A DNA stretch of 64,000 nucleotides. Origin: Larus michahellis (taxonomy: Eukaryota > Chordata > Aves > Charadriiformes > Laridae). Below the pieces are notes generated by a model. The model was not told the DNA's origin. It saw only the letters and a list, made by a program, of their open reading frames with translations, and did no database searches. Location: positions 112,229,579 through 112,293,578 of the forward strand of contig NC_133897.1 in assembly GCF_964199755.1 (NCBI RefSeq). The letters are read 5' to 3'. Position numbers and translations under genes: made by a program. Every line of letters begins with the position of its first letter. Position 1 is the first letter of the stretch. This document shows, piece after piece, positions 1 to 13,200 of this stretch.

Positions 1-2224
1 AGGAGCAAAACCCATGGAAATCCGAGTTAGTGTCAACAGTGATTCCTCTTTTGATTAAAACTAGTTCTTTTGCTAATTGAACACAACATGCATATAAAAT
101 GCAGTATCCTATATGCTATTGTGTTGTCTGGTGCATGGATTAAAAGAAAACGGAAATTCCTCTTTCCGCTGTTGGTGAAAGATTTGCCACATTCCTTATT
201 GTTGGGGAGGTGTTTTATGAAAGACTTAACTGTAACACACTGTAAAATGGAAACTGCTGCAGGAACCGTAATTCTGGCTTCTCCACATTTTCAATCTTGG
301 CAGTACAGTACTGAAAGAGAGCCCATTTTTGTAAACAGTTTCCCTATTGGCATAAAGGAAAAAAAAAAGAATTTAAACAGTCATGGTAACTCTAGGAAGT
401 TACCAGGAAAAAAGGTGTGGTCTGTGTTAATTTGATACAGTGGCTTGAGTCTTATTTTGTTGTTCAAAGATCCCCTCGCACATCTCCTGTGCATACACGG
501 AACAGATCCAGCCTTGCTGAGGGAGCAGCATAGCTCTACTACTGATAGCAGAAAGGCTGGCGGTAAGGGATATTTTTATGGCTTTAATTGAAGGCATTGC
601 CAACGGGAACCAAATTCTAGATGAACTATGGAGCATACTGCCTGTGGGCCCCTAGGTAAGTGCTCCAATACACGTAAATTTCTTTAATACTGTGAGATTA
701 GCTGGTGTGTTCAAAGGGAAAATATCAGTCCTTCAGCACATATGGAACATGCCGATGCTTATTCTGTAAAATCTGACAAGCGTAACGAGACACGCTGCAA
801 AGGAATCAGCCACCAACCATTTTCCTGGAATTTACAGCTATTTCTGCTCCTTTTTTTTTTTTTTTTCTACCAGAAAGCATGATTTGAGACCAGGCCAGCA
901 AGCCTGGAGGTATAAAATGTTCTCCAGCAGTGAGCCGGTGAGGGATGCAGACATGAACTGGGATAGCTCTGGGAAGCCGAGCACGGTTTGCTGGCAGAGG
1001 AAACACTCCCTCCTCAGAGCACAGGCATCTTTGCGCGGGTGTTCACGGAGAAAATCTTCATCCCTCTTGGAGACCTAATTACAGATGCACTTATATGCTC
1101 CGTAACGTATGTGGTGGAAAACATTCGCAGCATTTTTACAACAGCTGGTAGGGAAAAGAGGCCACATGTTTCAGCATTTTGGGGGATTTAAGTTTCTGGC
1201 TAACATGCCGCACTAACTGCGTGAGGAATGCTCGCACTGCCAGGGAGAGCTGCCGGCCGGACACACATGCTGAGCAAAGTTTCATCTGGCTAGCAAGAGA
1301 AAAGGAAGGGAGGAAAACTCTGCTACAGTTTATTTCAGTCAATATGTGTAGTCAAATAGTGTTAAGGCTGCACTTTGATGAAAACTTTGAACTGGCGTCG
1401 TGTGGCACCATCTGTGAACAGAGCCGTCCTGCCTGTCCCCCTCGCCGCCCCCCTTGGTGCCTGAAGTCAGCTGCTGCCGGTGGCCGGGGGCTGAATCGGC
1501 TGGGGAAAACGGTCTGTCTGTAAAATAATCCCTTTTTTGTTTACTGGGGTACTTTGCAGGCAGATCACTTCGCTCATCTGGTCCACGGAAAGGGTTCAGA
1601 AATGTTTGCACTGGCCCAGGGGCGGCAGAGGAGGTGGGGGCGAGGGGATTGCCGCTCCGCACACACGCTCCCAGTTTAACACGCTTGAACTACAGCCCAA
1701 ATAAAAATCAAAACAGCATCCCGGGCACGAACGAGAACTTGTGAATGGGTTTCTGCACCTCTCCCTCCCCACCACGCTTGGCTCCCGCCCTTGCAAATCG
1801 CTGGTGTGTGCCATTGAAGTCGATGCATAGATTTCCCTGCTTTGCCAGGCTCTGGGAGGCCGGCCCACACCGGCCCTAACTGGGTCAGAGCCTTCCTTTG
1901 TACGCTGAGCTGCTGGGAAAGCTCGCCGGAGCCATGGAGCAGCTTCTCGCACACCCTCCTCCCCCAGGGCAATGGGGGGGACGGGGCGAGGAGGGAGAGC
2001 GGATGAAGTGGGGCTGAGCTTCCACCACACTTGATCCCCGGCCAGCGTAAGCTTCCTTACGGGGCTTACGGCCATGGCAGAAGCCCGAGTAAAGCCCCGT
2101 ACGGCAGCTCCCTCGGCTGCCAAGGCTAAGTGCCCTGGGATCAGAGCGGTGCTACCAAGCTCCGCATCTGTCACTCGGATCTACACTGTGCTCAGAAAGC
2201 CGGGGGGGAGGGCAAATAAGAGAC

Positions 2225-2400
2225 ACGTGAGCCTATTAGCATTTATTATTCGTATTATTATAGCACCTCGGTGCCTAGTCGTGGACCAGAATCACATCCT
2301 ATTAGCACTGTGCAAACCCAGAGCCAAAGTACCATAGTCCCTGCCCGAGAGGGCTCACAATCTCCATTTCCGAACAGGGGTGTACAAGGAGATGGGGGGG
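2225..2400 (+). repeat. Ancient MIR-like SINE fragment
   Basis: The run of TATTATTAT, GCACCTCGGTGCCTAG, the 'GCACTGTGCAAAC' block and 'GTCCCTGCCCGAGAGGGCTCACAATCT' type wording matches, with many changes, the amniote MIR/CORE-SINE group, where this order of blocks is usual. The copy is old and diverged and its ends are approximate. It lies outside any coding exon. Confidence 0.55.
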
Positions 2401-3517
2401 CAGGTAAAAGGGAGCAGTGACAAAACATTGATCACTGTGACGGACAGTGTTGGTTTTCTGGTAAGAACCATCAGTTCTTAAATGCTTAGTTGGATTTAGA
2501 CATTCTTCACGCAGTCAATACTTTGTATTTCTTGTGAAAAAAAGCATCAAGAAATCACAGAGAATTTTATGTTATATTCAGTAAAAAACATTTTTCATTG
2601 CAAGAAACACATGTAAGGTTATTTTTAAAAAAACATTTAGCTTGTATGTTCTAAGCAGATATCTGAACACGTTTACAAAGTCTACACATGCAGTGTATAA
2701 AGAAAGTTAAAAATTTTTAACCAACTTACTTTTTTGGCTCATTCCGTTACTTAATTTGCACTCTTGCAAAAAAAGAGATACCTTTTAATTCAATTTTTCA
2801 AGAGAAAAATAGAGGTGATTTCACGCCAACTACTTTTCTGGACACACTTGTATTTTCCCTGTGCTCATGATTTAAAATATAATCTAAATAGAAATTATCA
2901 CCTTGGTGGAATTAAAACCAATGCTAGATACAAGGATAGAGGACAACTGTAAATTTAGGAAATGTATGTAACTGATTTTACAGGTTTCTCTGATCAAAAA
3001 GTGCTATTACAACATTGTGCGAGAAGGGAATGTGATTTACAACTTTTTGCAAGCGTATCTTATGTGCATAATTTTAATAACTTGACAGTAAGGGACCAAA
3101 TCCTGCTGTTCTGCTCCTCAAAGTTTCTCTAAAATCAACATCTCCTTGACACTGTGCTCTATTCTGCTGGCCTCCTACTGTGTGTCAAAGTTAATACTGT
3201 GAATAACTCAGTGAAGTTCAATATTCCTGGTTTTAACTATAATTACTCTATAGTAGTAAGTGTTTGCAGGTTTGGATATCTTACAGAGGCCTGCAGGACA
3301 GTATGATTTATCCTCATGCAGGGGGATGAAGGGAAACGAGAACTAGCTGGACAGTTTGTAAAATCACTAAACATTTTCCATGATGAGCTCTGTCGTTTGC
3401 CATTTGGATAGCCCCCACCGAAATCACCTAAGTAACCTATACTCTTTACCTGAAAATAACTTCCAATATTAGCTTTCTTCTATGCATTCTCTAAATTGCT
3501 GTAAACATCCAGGATAC

Positions 3518-3520
<3 letters not shown>

Positions 3521-3560
<40 letters not shown>

Positions 3561-3680
3561 CACACATGGGGGTGTGTGTGTATACATGCATATACATGTA
3601 TAGGTGTACAGATCTACACACATACACGCAGACATACATATATGTACATATACATATATACGGATATATAGCTATGACAT
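3521..3680. repeat. (TA)n microsatellite with mixed CA/TG/TA tail
   Basis: About 17 TA units (roughly 3521-3554) are followed by imperfect CACACA, TGTGTGTG and TACATATA blocks to about 3680. The block CACACA-TGGGGG-TGTGTG is itself an inverted repeat. Open frames here (runs of Tyr-Ile on both strands) are artefacts of the repeat. Confidence 0.9.
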
Positions 3681-3703
3681 AGTTAGGAAACAATAATGTC
3701 ATT

Positions 3704-3709
3704 TTTATT
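3704..3709 (-). terminator. IMPA2: Candidate IMPA2 poly(A) signal
   Basis: AATAAA on the minus strand, about 440 bases beyond the IMPA2 stop codon. It is the first canonical hexamer I find downstream, so it is a plausible proximal polyadenylation site. The true 3' end may lie further left. Confidence 0.35.
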
Positions 3710-4150
3710 GCATTCTTAAGTATCATAGAACAAGGGTATTGTAGGCACACATCTTAACTACTCGCCCTCACTATAGTCCTAAAGCTCATTTACCTGAGAT
3801 CTGCATCTGTAAAAATAAAGTTCCATTTTTAGCTGCATGTTACAAAAGACTAAGTATCAGCCCCACAGATATGAAATTACAACTTCATTTTGAGACTAAT
3901 TTACTACAAGTAAAATATGCTATCTTATAAAAAAGGATACTGCTGAAAGAGATACATATTAAAAAGGAAACATGATTCTTAGAGGTTTAAAAATCTCCCT
4001 ATGCCTTCCCACATTGTAATAAATTTATAAAAAATATTTGACACAGAAAATCTCCACAAGAAAGCATCCTGCTGAAATCACGTACCCTTTAAGCCACCCA
4101 TCTTGCAAAAGTTACATAGTTCAGGAGGGCAGGCTCCATGTTTTAAGCAT

Positions 4151-4266
4151 TTAATTCTCATCATCCCGTCTGTAGTGAATAGTTTGTATTTCCTGAGCTA
4201 TGAACATAGCCATCTCTCTGGTGCCCGCAGCAATCACCCGGCAGGACATAAGATCCAGAGGTCCCC
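4151..4266 (-). CDS. IMPA2: IMPA2 coding exon 8 with stop codon
   Basis: Acceptor CCTCAG|GGGGAC. Encodes [20 protein letters not shown] through to the C-terminus RRDDEN, then TAA at 4151-4153. Confidence 0.95.
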
Positions 4267-7200
4267 CTGAGGAGAAGAGGATTAATGAGAATTGTCTTAT
4301 GTTGTGTAAAAAGGCAATGTATTCTTAAATATAAACCATGCTGTAATCAGATAGGTTCAGAAACACTGAAAAAACTTCACACGTAGCTCCTTTTAGGGTG
4401 GGAAGGACAACCTAATTCAGCAACTTCTATCTGGAAATCTTCGGCAAAAATTGATTCAGAAAATTCTAGATACAGTGCCAAAGTATGCAACAGAGGCAGC
4501 AAATGTCTAGATTTGATCAGTATCCAACAATAAATGCAATATTCCCTTCTCTTAGCGACAGGAAGGGATAGAACAGAAATTAGTTCAACCAGCATACCCT
4601 TCTTCTTAATCCACCCTATCTTTCCGCAGTATCCATATATTGGTCACCAGTAAACCATTGCTTTGTGATGTGTACCACCTAAAGGAATGAAATAATAATC
4701 CGGAGACTGTGCTGTCCTCTACTCCCTCTGAGTAGTTCCTAGCCATTTATGTTCAGACAGGTACCCGAGAGCCCTCTTTTCTCGGGAGGCCGTCTCTGCT
4801 GAAATCTCTTTGGAGTCTGAGCGGATCTACCAATCTCCTGGGCTAGTTCTTTACTGTACATCTGATACTTCAAAGGAATTACCCAAAGTCATGGCTGGTT
4901 CAGAAGACCTTTGATGTGATGAAACCCCAGGCTGGAAGTACATCAGTGCGTTACGAATAACCAGCCAGAGTCTAGTGGAGAGTACACGTGTTTCTACAGA
5001 ATCTTGCTAGAAATGAGATAGAGCCACAGAGAAGGGCTGTACCGAGGTAACACAAGTTGCCCCCAAAATAGCCACTCAGTCCCCAAAAAAGTCAACGAAA
5101 ACAAGGATGTTGCACTCACCCGAAGTGTCTATCACAGTGCCGCCCGCCTCTCTAATAATGACAGTGGCTGCTGCCAAGTCCCAGCAGTGTAACCCAAACT
5201 GGTAATAGGCATCTGCAGCGCCGGATGCCAGATGGCACAGAGCCAAGGTCGAGCTCCCAATGACACGGACCCTAAACCCCGCGAGAAAGGGACATGGTAA
5301 CGTAAAGCAGAAAACGCCTTTGCTTTCAACCTATGTGTTGAGATCGAAAAATGTGCAACGTACTTGTTTGGTTTGATATTTTTTTAAAATTTTTTTTTAA
5401 CGACTTTTGGTCACAAAGGTGAGATGTATATTGTAAAATATCTTACCCATGTGCTTGGGCCTTGAGCAATCTCTCAATGTTACCCAGGAACAATTTCAAA
5501 GTTGCAGGGTCACGTTTTGGACCAATTTCTGTTAAAATTAAGGCCTTCGAGATATCTGCAATGTAGGTAGTTGTTTCCATTAATTCAAGAGCTTCCAGGT
5601 AGATTCTGGAAATCTGTTTTTAAATTAAACACTAACGGACTTTTCACAGAAAAACTATTTTCATGTCCCTTTTTTTACCCCAAACTCTTTCATAGGATAA
5701 GTGACAACTTTGCATAAAAATTCAAGCAAGGCTAGATTTCTCACATCAAATGGTCTGATCTAAATACACTTTAAAAAAAAAAAAAAGAACAGGAAGGTTA
5801 AAACCAAGAATGCATTCTTACATTCCTTCTCTTTCCATACATTGTTTTATTTCATTGACCGGTCAGCTTTTGGCAAATTCACTAACATTAGCAGTCAACT
5901 AAAAATAATGCAGTGACCTAGTAACTCTTAATGATGCTAATCTAATCATATTTGAAAAGAGGATGGTTCTTGAATAGGGAACTTCAGTGTAATTTGTTAG
6001 CAAATGATAAACATTTAGGAATGCAGTAAGAGAAAAGAAAAGTTTCTACCTAAATCACCATCACCCAGGAATAGCTGCCTTTTGTTCTGACATTTCAAAG
6101 ACTGAAGACACCTTATAACTGAAAGAAACCCCTTTCTTATCACAAACTAAAGCAGTATCTTAATTAATGTAATATATGAACGTTTTATTTGTATTGTTTC
6201 AGCAAGGGCAATTCTGACCTACAGCAGGTGAAGATATCAACCTTGTGTACAGTCAAAGGAGAGACTCACAGTGACTTTGCAAGGTGTTGAAGTAGTCCTG
6301 ACGTGAGGTCTGAATATTAGTAGTATGTAACAAGTGCGTGCCAACGCGGGTGGAGATGGTTGATCAAATGCCAAGTGTCCCTGCTTCTGCTGCACCAGCT
6401 GAGCTCGGAGGCATTAAAGATACGACAAAACTCAAAGGTTTAGGGGTTGATTACTTACTAACTAGGCTGCGCCCAAGCGTGAGGTGTCACCTTCTACCCT
6501 GGCTTAAAGGCAAGGCATTCATTCAGACAGGGAATGTCTACCTGGTTATTACAGCTAATTGCTTAAGTTGAAATTTCTTAGCAGAAGTAGCAAGGAGGTT
6601 TTCAAAAGCAAATTAGGCTGGAGTGAGACATCATTTAATTAAACAGGCTACCAATGAATTTAGTATTGCAGAGGAACATTATGGATTCAAGCAATGCGGT
6701 AGATGGTTGGTGAGTAACAGGTATGTAATTAGATTAAAAGTTACAGGGTATCACAAAGCTTAACTGTAGGAACATAGATTTAACAACCACTTTTCTTTTT
6801 AAATTACTGCATTAAAATACAGAAACACCAATCCAGGCACGCTGCAGGGTATTTGTTGTTTAGCCACCACTGAAAATTCTGGGTGGTGAAAGCAATCTGC
6901 CTTAGGTCTTTTTGCATAACAGACCAAATTTATAATTACAGAACATTTAATGCACGCCTCATTGCTGAAATGCACCAAGCATTCGCACCACACCAGTCAT
7001 AGCTAGGTCATGACTAAGACAGTTGTTCTTTTGAGTTGTTAAATATATTTCTAATGCATAAATGGATCTCTTCCATTTTCATCAAGGCTACAGGTAGAAA
7101 TTGGATCAAGAAACACAGGCAAGGAAGAGGGAGGTCTCTGCTCAGGAAAAGGAGCTGGCTGATCACAAGACTCACTGGGGTTTCAGGAATTCAAGGCACA

Positions 7201-10200
7201 AGAGAAAATTTACTGACTACTCCTCGCTCTGATAGAGGCCAGAAAAATAGGGAGGCTTGGGAGAAGAGATTTAACAGCGATATGAATAGATTTATAATGA
7301 AAAGACCAAATCCGTTGACCACAGAAGATTAAAAACCAGAAAATACACTTACAGTATTGGCACATGTAAGGCCTGACCTGAATCTAAGCATGAGAAGAAC
7401 GTATCACTCAAGATCAAAGGGAAGATGGATTCTTCATTTAAGTGCATCCTGACTCCCATACCAGACCTCTACAAAATTTGGCATTGAAAAAGAACAGTGT
7501 TTGCGGGGACTGTGATTTCAAATGATTAAATCTGAACAATTAATGGATAGCATAGGTCAATGTTATACAACAGTCACATTTCCTGAAAACAAAAGGCATG
7601 AAGTAACACGACAGCCTAGATCTCCAACACATCATGCATTGGTGAAGGCTACTTGAGTTCCAGTGGTAGGTACAGGGAAATACACTCTCTGTTCCAGGGT
7701 TGGTTTATTTCACTGGAGCCACAGTCCTTACAGCAAAAGAGCAACTGTGATTTTATACACTTAAAACATCAATACAAGTGAGACTAAAGAAGATCCATCT
7801 TCACTGGTGAAATTGCCCACCACCAAATGATGTTTCTCAAAACAGAGGAAAATTTCAAAGCATTTGGAAAGGCAGGAGGTCCACTTCCCTTGCTATGTTC
7901 TAGACACCCACATAAGACTGGATGTCTAGAGAAAGGAGGACAAAAGTGGCATGTGCCAAAATCATTCCTTGCTCAACTGGAAACCAGAACTCTCTGACTG
8001 CAAAAGTGAGTGAGGCCGTTTTTCAAGAGTGTCTCAGCCAGCCCAACTGGGAGCACCCCTAGCTCTTCCTAAGAGTCTCTGCCAGCGCAGGCTTTTGGGG
8101 AATGTGAGATCTTCAAGCATTGACAAAAATTTCATGTATAATCAAGGATTAAAATCTTAGGGGTCACTGACCTTACAAATTGCTCCATCTCTCCAAATAG
8201 GGGGACCCCAGCTCACTATTAATTTACGTGAATAGCCAAACTTCCCAAATTTCAGGAATGTTTTAATGCAGGGTCTGCTTCGGGCACTACAACAAATCTG
8301 TATGTTAAATTACTTGAATTAACTGTGTTTCAAGTTCATTAAATCTCTTTTTGGGGTGAAATTTTTACCACCTCCTGTGTACAATGATGTATATTTTTGG
8401 CACATGTCTGCTTCTGTCTATTACTGAGTGTTATGTTCTCCTCTGCATTTTGATTGATTAAAAGAAAATGTCTCTACATCTATCTGATTATTGTCATCTA
8501 TTATCATCAAGTAAACAGACAGATCTATGCTTTGGTTTACCAATAAAGTAATTCCATTAAAGCATTGGCTAAGTGTTCCTGGCTATTTGTATGTTGAAAC
8601 GTACCTCACAAAAGCAAGCTGTTAAAGAACCCCTAATGAAGCATGCATCTTTCAGTTTACTGTTAGCATGTATGCCTACAGACATAATTAATACACTTTA
8701 TAATGTACCAGTTTATTGGAAATTAAGTGAATAACGGCCGCCATAGTACTCCGAATTTGATTCACCATTCCCATTGCATCTTGCACATAAAATGTTATGC
8801 CAGGGTACAGCTGGAATGAAACTGGTGAATCCACTCATTCTTCCTTATTTTAAGCAATGGTTATGAAGCAAAATAATTTAGTATTATTTCAATAGTTCAG
8901 ATGTATATTTTAAAAAGAAAATGAGGAAAGATGTGATTTTTTTCAGAAAAAAACAAACACACAACAACAGAATTATCATGCAGGTGAAATACTTTCCATC
9001 AGGATAATGATGTTCATTATCCCAATGATGATTTGCAACAACTCTGAAACAAAATTAACATATTCCTTTTAGAGTTCTAACAAAATCTAGACCAACCTGT
9101 CTCTTTTGATACCTGAAGCCTTTTGTCATTACAAAATGCCCCTTGACCTCTTCTACCAGTGTATAATCGTTCTTCAGTGCAGTGGTAAATTACACCAAAT
9201 TCAAGCTTTAAGATTTTGAAAAGGAAAGAAATGAATGCAACTCAAATTACTCATCATAAATATAAACAACTACTAATGGCAGAAAGATCAGCAATATTTT
9301 AATTGGTACACGTAATCAAAGATTATATTGATGTTAATAAACTGGACTAATTTTACTATGACTGTGATATTGAGATAAAGGTCATATAAAATTCAGTTTA
9401 TAAAGAGAAGTTAATGCAATCTGTTCGTGATCTTCTAAACTCCTACTTGCAGCTTGGGTTCACATTAGAATGGATTAAATGCTAAGTTGATTTCAAATTC
9501 AATGGCATGTTTTTATTGAAAGTGTGCAAGTCCTCTAAGGCCAGATTCTGAATGCTTTACTTTCACTGATGAGCGGTTACACCTAGACGTAATCCTACTG
9601 ACTTTGGCTGGACCCTGAAGATTTGCAGCCCCAAATACACAGACAGCACCAGTCAGGCATCCAAACTCAGAAGTCACGGTACGCTGTTTATTAACAGTGG
9701 ATGCTTGAATATGCACTTCACCTTTCATGATGCACTTGATTTGCCTGCCTTTTCAATCGTAGTAGTACGCTCCAGTCACGTGTTCAAACGTTTCTCTGCA
9801 AAATCCTTTTGTTTACACATAAAAGTGAGACTCTCATGAAGTCACACAACTCCAAGAGAAGGAGTTTGAAGAGAAATACCAAATATTGTGACCCTCAGTG
9901 AAAGCTTGAGAATGAGCAACATTGGAAATTTTGTGGGAGCATCTGTTTAGCAATGAGAAGAGGGTCAGAATTTGACCCTTGATATAAACCTGAGGTATTT
10001 AATATTTCCACTACTTTAACAGGTTTCACCAAAAGATTTTAAAGCACTTTACAAACTTCACTGATTAACTGCTAAAATCACCCCTAGATAGGCACTATTA
10101 GCAATATTTTATTTAGGGGCGGACAGATACACAAAAATTAAGTGACTTACACAAGGTCACAGAAGAAGTTGGTAACAAGGTCAATAAAACATCTCAGATG

Positions 10201-13200
10201 TTCTAGACTCCAAATCCTTTCCTGCTGCCCTTCTCCATTCAATGTGAATAATCATTGGTGTTCACCAAAGACAATTCAAAGGGAATAGACTGTCCTCGCT
10301 CCCTGAGGTCCCATCTATACCAAGTTTTTTTTGAGAAACACACTATTAATAGACTCTTTCCCTGAAGACATCTGCAGGATTTTCTTCAGTACTGTTCAAG
10401 GCTTACATTCAGGCCAGTTCCCCTGTGTATACTTTGGCTCCTTTTCAGCTCACTACTTTTTTCTGCTTTTCCCATTTGTTTACTGAGGGAGATTTAACAT
10501 TCTTTATTTTTGTTTCAGCTTTGTTTAGTTTACATAACCCAAAATATGCAGCATCAAAATCACAATGGTGTTCTGGAAAACACAAATATTAGAGAAAGCT
10601 GTCTGGTAATAATACGTAGTATTCAAAAAGACCTTTGGCAATGAATAAACTTCAGGAAAGCATGGAAGTGTTTCTCTGTAGTTGCCATGTTTGAAAAGTC
10701 TAACTAGAGAAGTACACATTATTCTGTTTAAATCAGCAAGAGCCACTAGCACATCTGAAAACTATGCTGTTATTATACAGAATTCTTGCTGGCTTCACTG
10801 ACAGCTATATATATATATTTAAGATTGTGGAATTAGGCCGAAAGAGGCACATTTCTTGGCAATTTGAATAGCTATTTCTTCTGCATATATCAAGCTGTAA
10901 ACTGGCAACATCTGGAGAAAAGGCACTAGCATGAATGAATATAGCTAAGGAAACTCAAAATGGCACATATGAAGGCTAGGTACTTTTTCCCCTGTGTAAT
11001 CAAGCTCTCCTGTGGGAAATATACTTATTTTACTATGTTAAGGAAACCACAAAGGCAGATTAAATGAACTAGGCCCATAATTTTGCACTCTTCACGGAGA
11101 TCAGTTCTGAATTGCCTGATAGCAGCAGTTATCTTTCACACGTACCACTAGCAGGAAAGAAGCAATAGTAATAACGTAAGAACACTGGGAGATACATTTA
11201 AATTATGAATAAGCAGCACTATATTTAACTTATTATGGTTTTGTCTTACAAAACCTTGTTCACACCAGTATTCCTTTTTTTTTCCCCACAAAAATCCTAT
11301 AATATTTATAATAATTTGTAAGAATTGTCTTGTAATTGCCAGTTTGCATAAGCAAGTTTTGCAAGACTACGATTTTAGACTAGTAGAGTATGATCAAATG
11401 CATTTAAAAAGCATGGAAAAACCTGAGTGGTGGCTGATATTTTTTTTTATTTTATTTATTTAAAGTTCCCACATGGTTTTGAGACTTCTAACCAGCTCTC
11501 AGGTACCCATCTTAAAGAACATACTTCATACCTCTTTGTTAACAGCAAATCCAATGCTCACTGCCACTGTTGGAAATCTGTGTAAAATAAGAAATGAAGT
11601 ATTATTGATGAAAAATCTCTCAACTTACTCCTTATGCAACCCCCTTAGGCAACAAAGCCCCACAGGGAGCTCTGTGATTTTACTTGTGTCAAAATGCTCT
11701 TGACATTGTACTATTTCTCCTTTGTCGGTCTCTTTGTCAGTTCCTTTAAACTTTGTCAGCTCCTTTAAAAATGTAATTTAATGTTGGAGAAGGCGAGAAA
11801 TAAACACATGAAGAGATCAGGATATTTATACTAAATGTGTTGCATATTGTAGTGATCTTTTTGCTTTAGTGTAATTAATTATCCAGTATAAAATCACTAA
11901 CGTTGTCATAACAAGTCATCACTTCTAAAAGCGCATTTTGTTCAAGTTCAAGCATCTAAGACAGCAATTAAGTAGCGTGGAGATACCTTGCTGCTGACAT
12001 CAACATAAGGAGAAACCAGTTCCTCTACCCTCTCTTTTGACAGAGTGATGATCAGGTATTTAATTTGGTCCTTTTGATTAAAGTATAATTATTGCATGTT
12101 AAACAATTAAATAAATTAATTTAGTGAAAACATGTTTTAAAGAGGGCTGTAGAGGTCCACGAAATATTGCTAGAAAGAGAAAGTTTCACTTAATTGCATG
12201 AAACACCAGCATGTTGACACCCCCCCACCTCCCCTTGAATTCTATGTAATCGCACCAGAAGTCAGGGAAATGTTTTGTTTTGTTTTGTTTTTGGTTTGTT
12301 TTTTTTTTAATGATAACTGTATTATTTTAAGTCACTAACTGTAAGGAAGAACATATTTAAGGTTTTAAAGTAGAAGTATTATGAATAGGCATTAGTTTAC
12401 AACTCCTAGCACTCAAATGATTAATTAAACTTTTGCGTTTTTGCAGTAACGATCCCCAGACTTCTTTTTGCAGAGAAGTATCAGATAAATTTAAACCCAA
12501 TATCTATGTACAACTTAGTTTTCAGTTCTACTCTACATATGTGCCATGGTTGCACTTCCCGGGAAAAATGAAGCATTTGTATTTGAAAGGGAGAAAACAC
12601 CACTACTAAAAGGAATGTGTAACAACCACATAAGGCGTTAGGCCAAGTGCCATCACAGCGCAGCCTTGTTCCTCCAGTTCTGCTCAAGTCTCTGCACGTT
12701 AACGTGCGGTTATATATAAATGAGCTGTGAGTCAAGAGCTTTGGGTCATTAAGCAATCAGCAGAAACTTTAGCTTACCTTTAGATAACAGTTTACAGCTC
12801 TCTCCAGCACAAACACACACTCCCTCAGACACATTACGGGAAGGTACAAAAAGACAAAGGGATGACTCCTACTTATGAGTCAAAGGAACAAATCGACCAC
12901 AGTAAAACACCTTTAAGCAGAAGGGAGGATTCGTGAGAAGCTACATTTTTCTCTTTTATGTATTTCCCAGTTCACTATCCACTTACCTGTGCACAAAGTT
13001 GCACGTTCCATCAACAGGGTCAATAATCCAGGTCGGACTGTCGGTGAGGACACATTTTGAACCAGCAGCAGTGGATTCTTCTGCAATAAACCTGCATTTG
13101 GTGTGGAGTAAAACAAGCGTCCCAGAAAACTGGCTTAGATACGTGACTTGGAAAGTCAAACTCCATCTCTCTGTTTTGAAGAGATACTTAATTTATATAT

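Larger units (their letters stand above)
1..4150. other. Region downstream of IMPA2, no gene recognised
   Basis: I see no convincing coding exon here. The stretch from about 1400 to 2150 is richer in G+C than its surroundings and carries a 192-codon open frame on the minus strand (1596-2174), but its translation is low-complexity, proline/serine-rich and unlike any family I know. About 2225-2400 is an old SINE and 3521-3680 a microsatellite. The part nearest 4150 should be the IMPA2 3' untranslated region. A short inverted repeat, TACGGGGCTT at 2058-2067 and its complement at 2092-2101, could fold into a hairpin. Confidence 0.6.

Noticed and set aside
1596-2174. 192-codon minus-strand frame
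   Set aside because: GC-rich, low-complexity translation with no family resemblance and no splice or promoter context.
3469-3750. Frames rich in Tyr-Ile and Cys-Val
   Set aside because: Translation of the TA/CA microsatellite.
5447-5615. Alternative IMPA2 exon 6 acceptor (CAG before ATTTCC) paired with an alternative exon 5 donor (GTATCA at 9112)
   Set aside because: The pair is in frame but replaces the conserved VSKETD block with unconserved residues; the chosen sites reproduce the family sequence.
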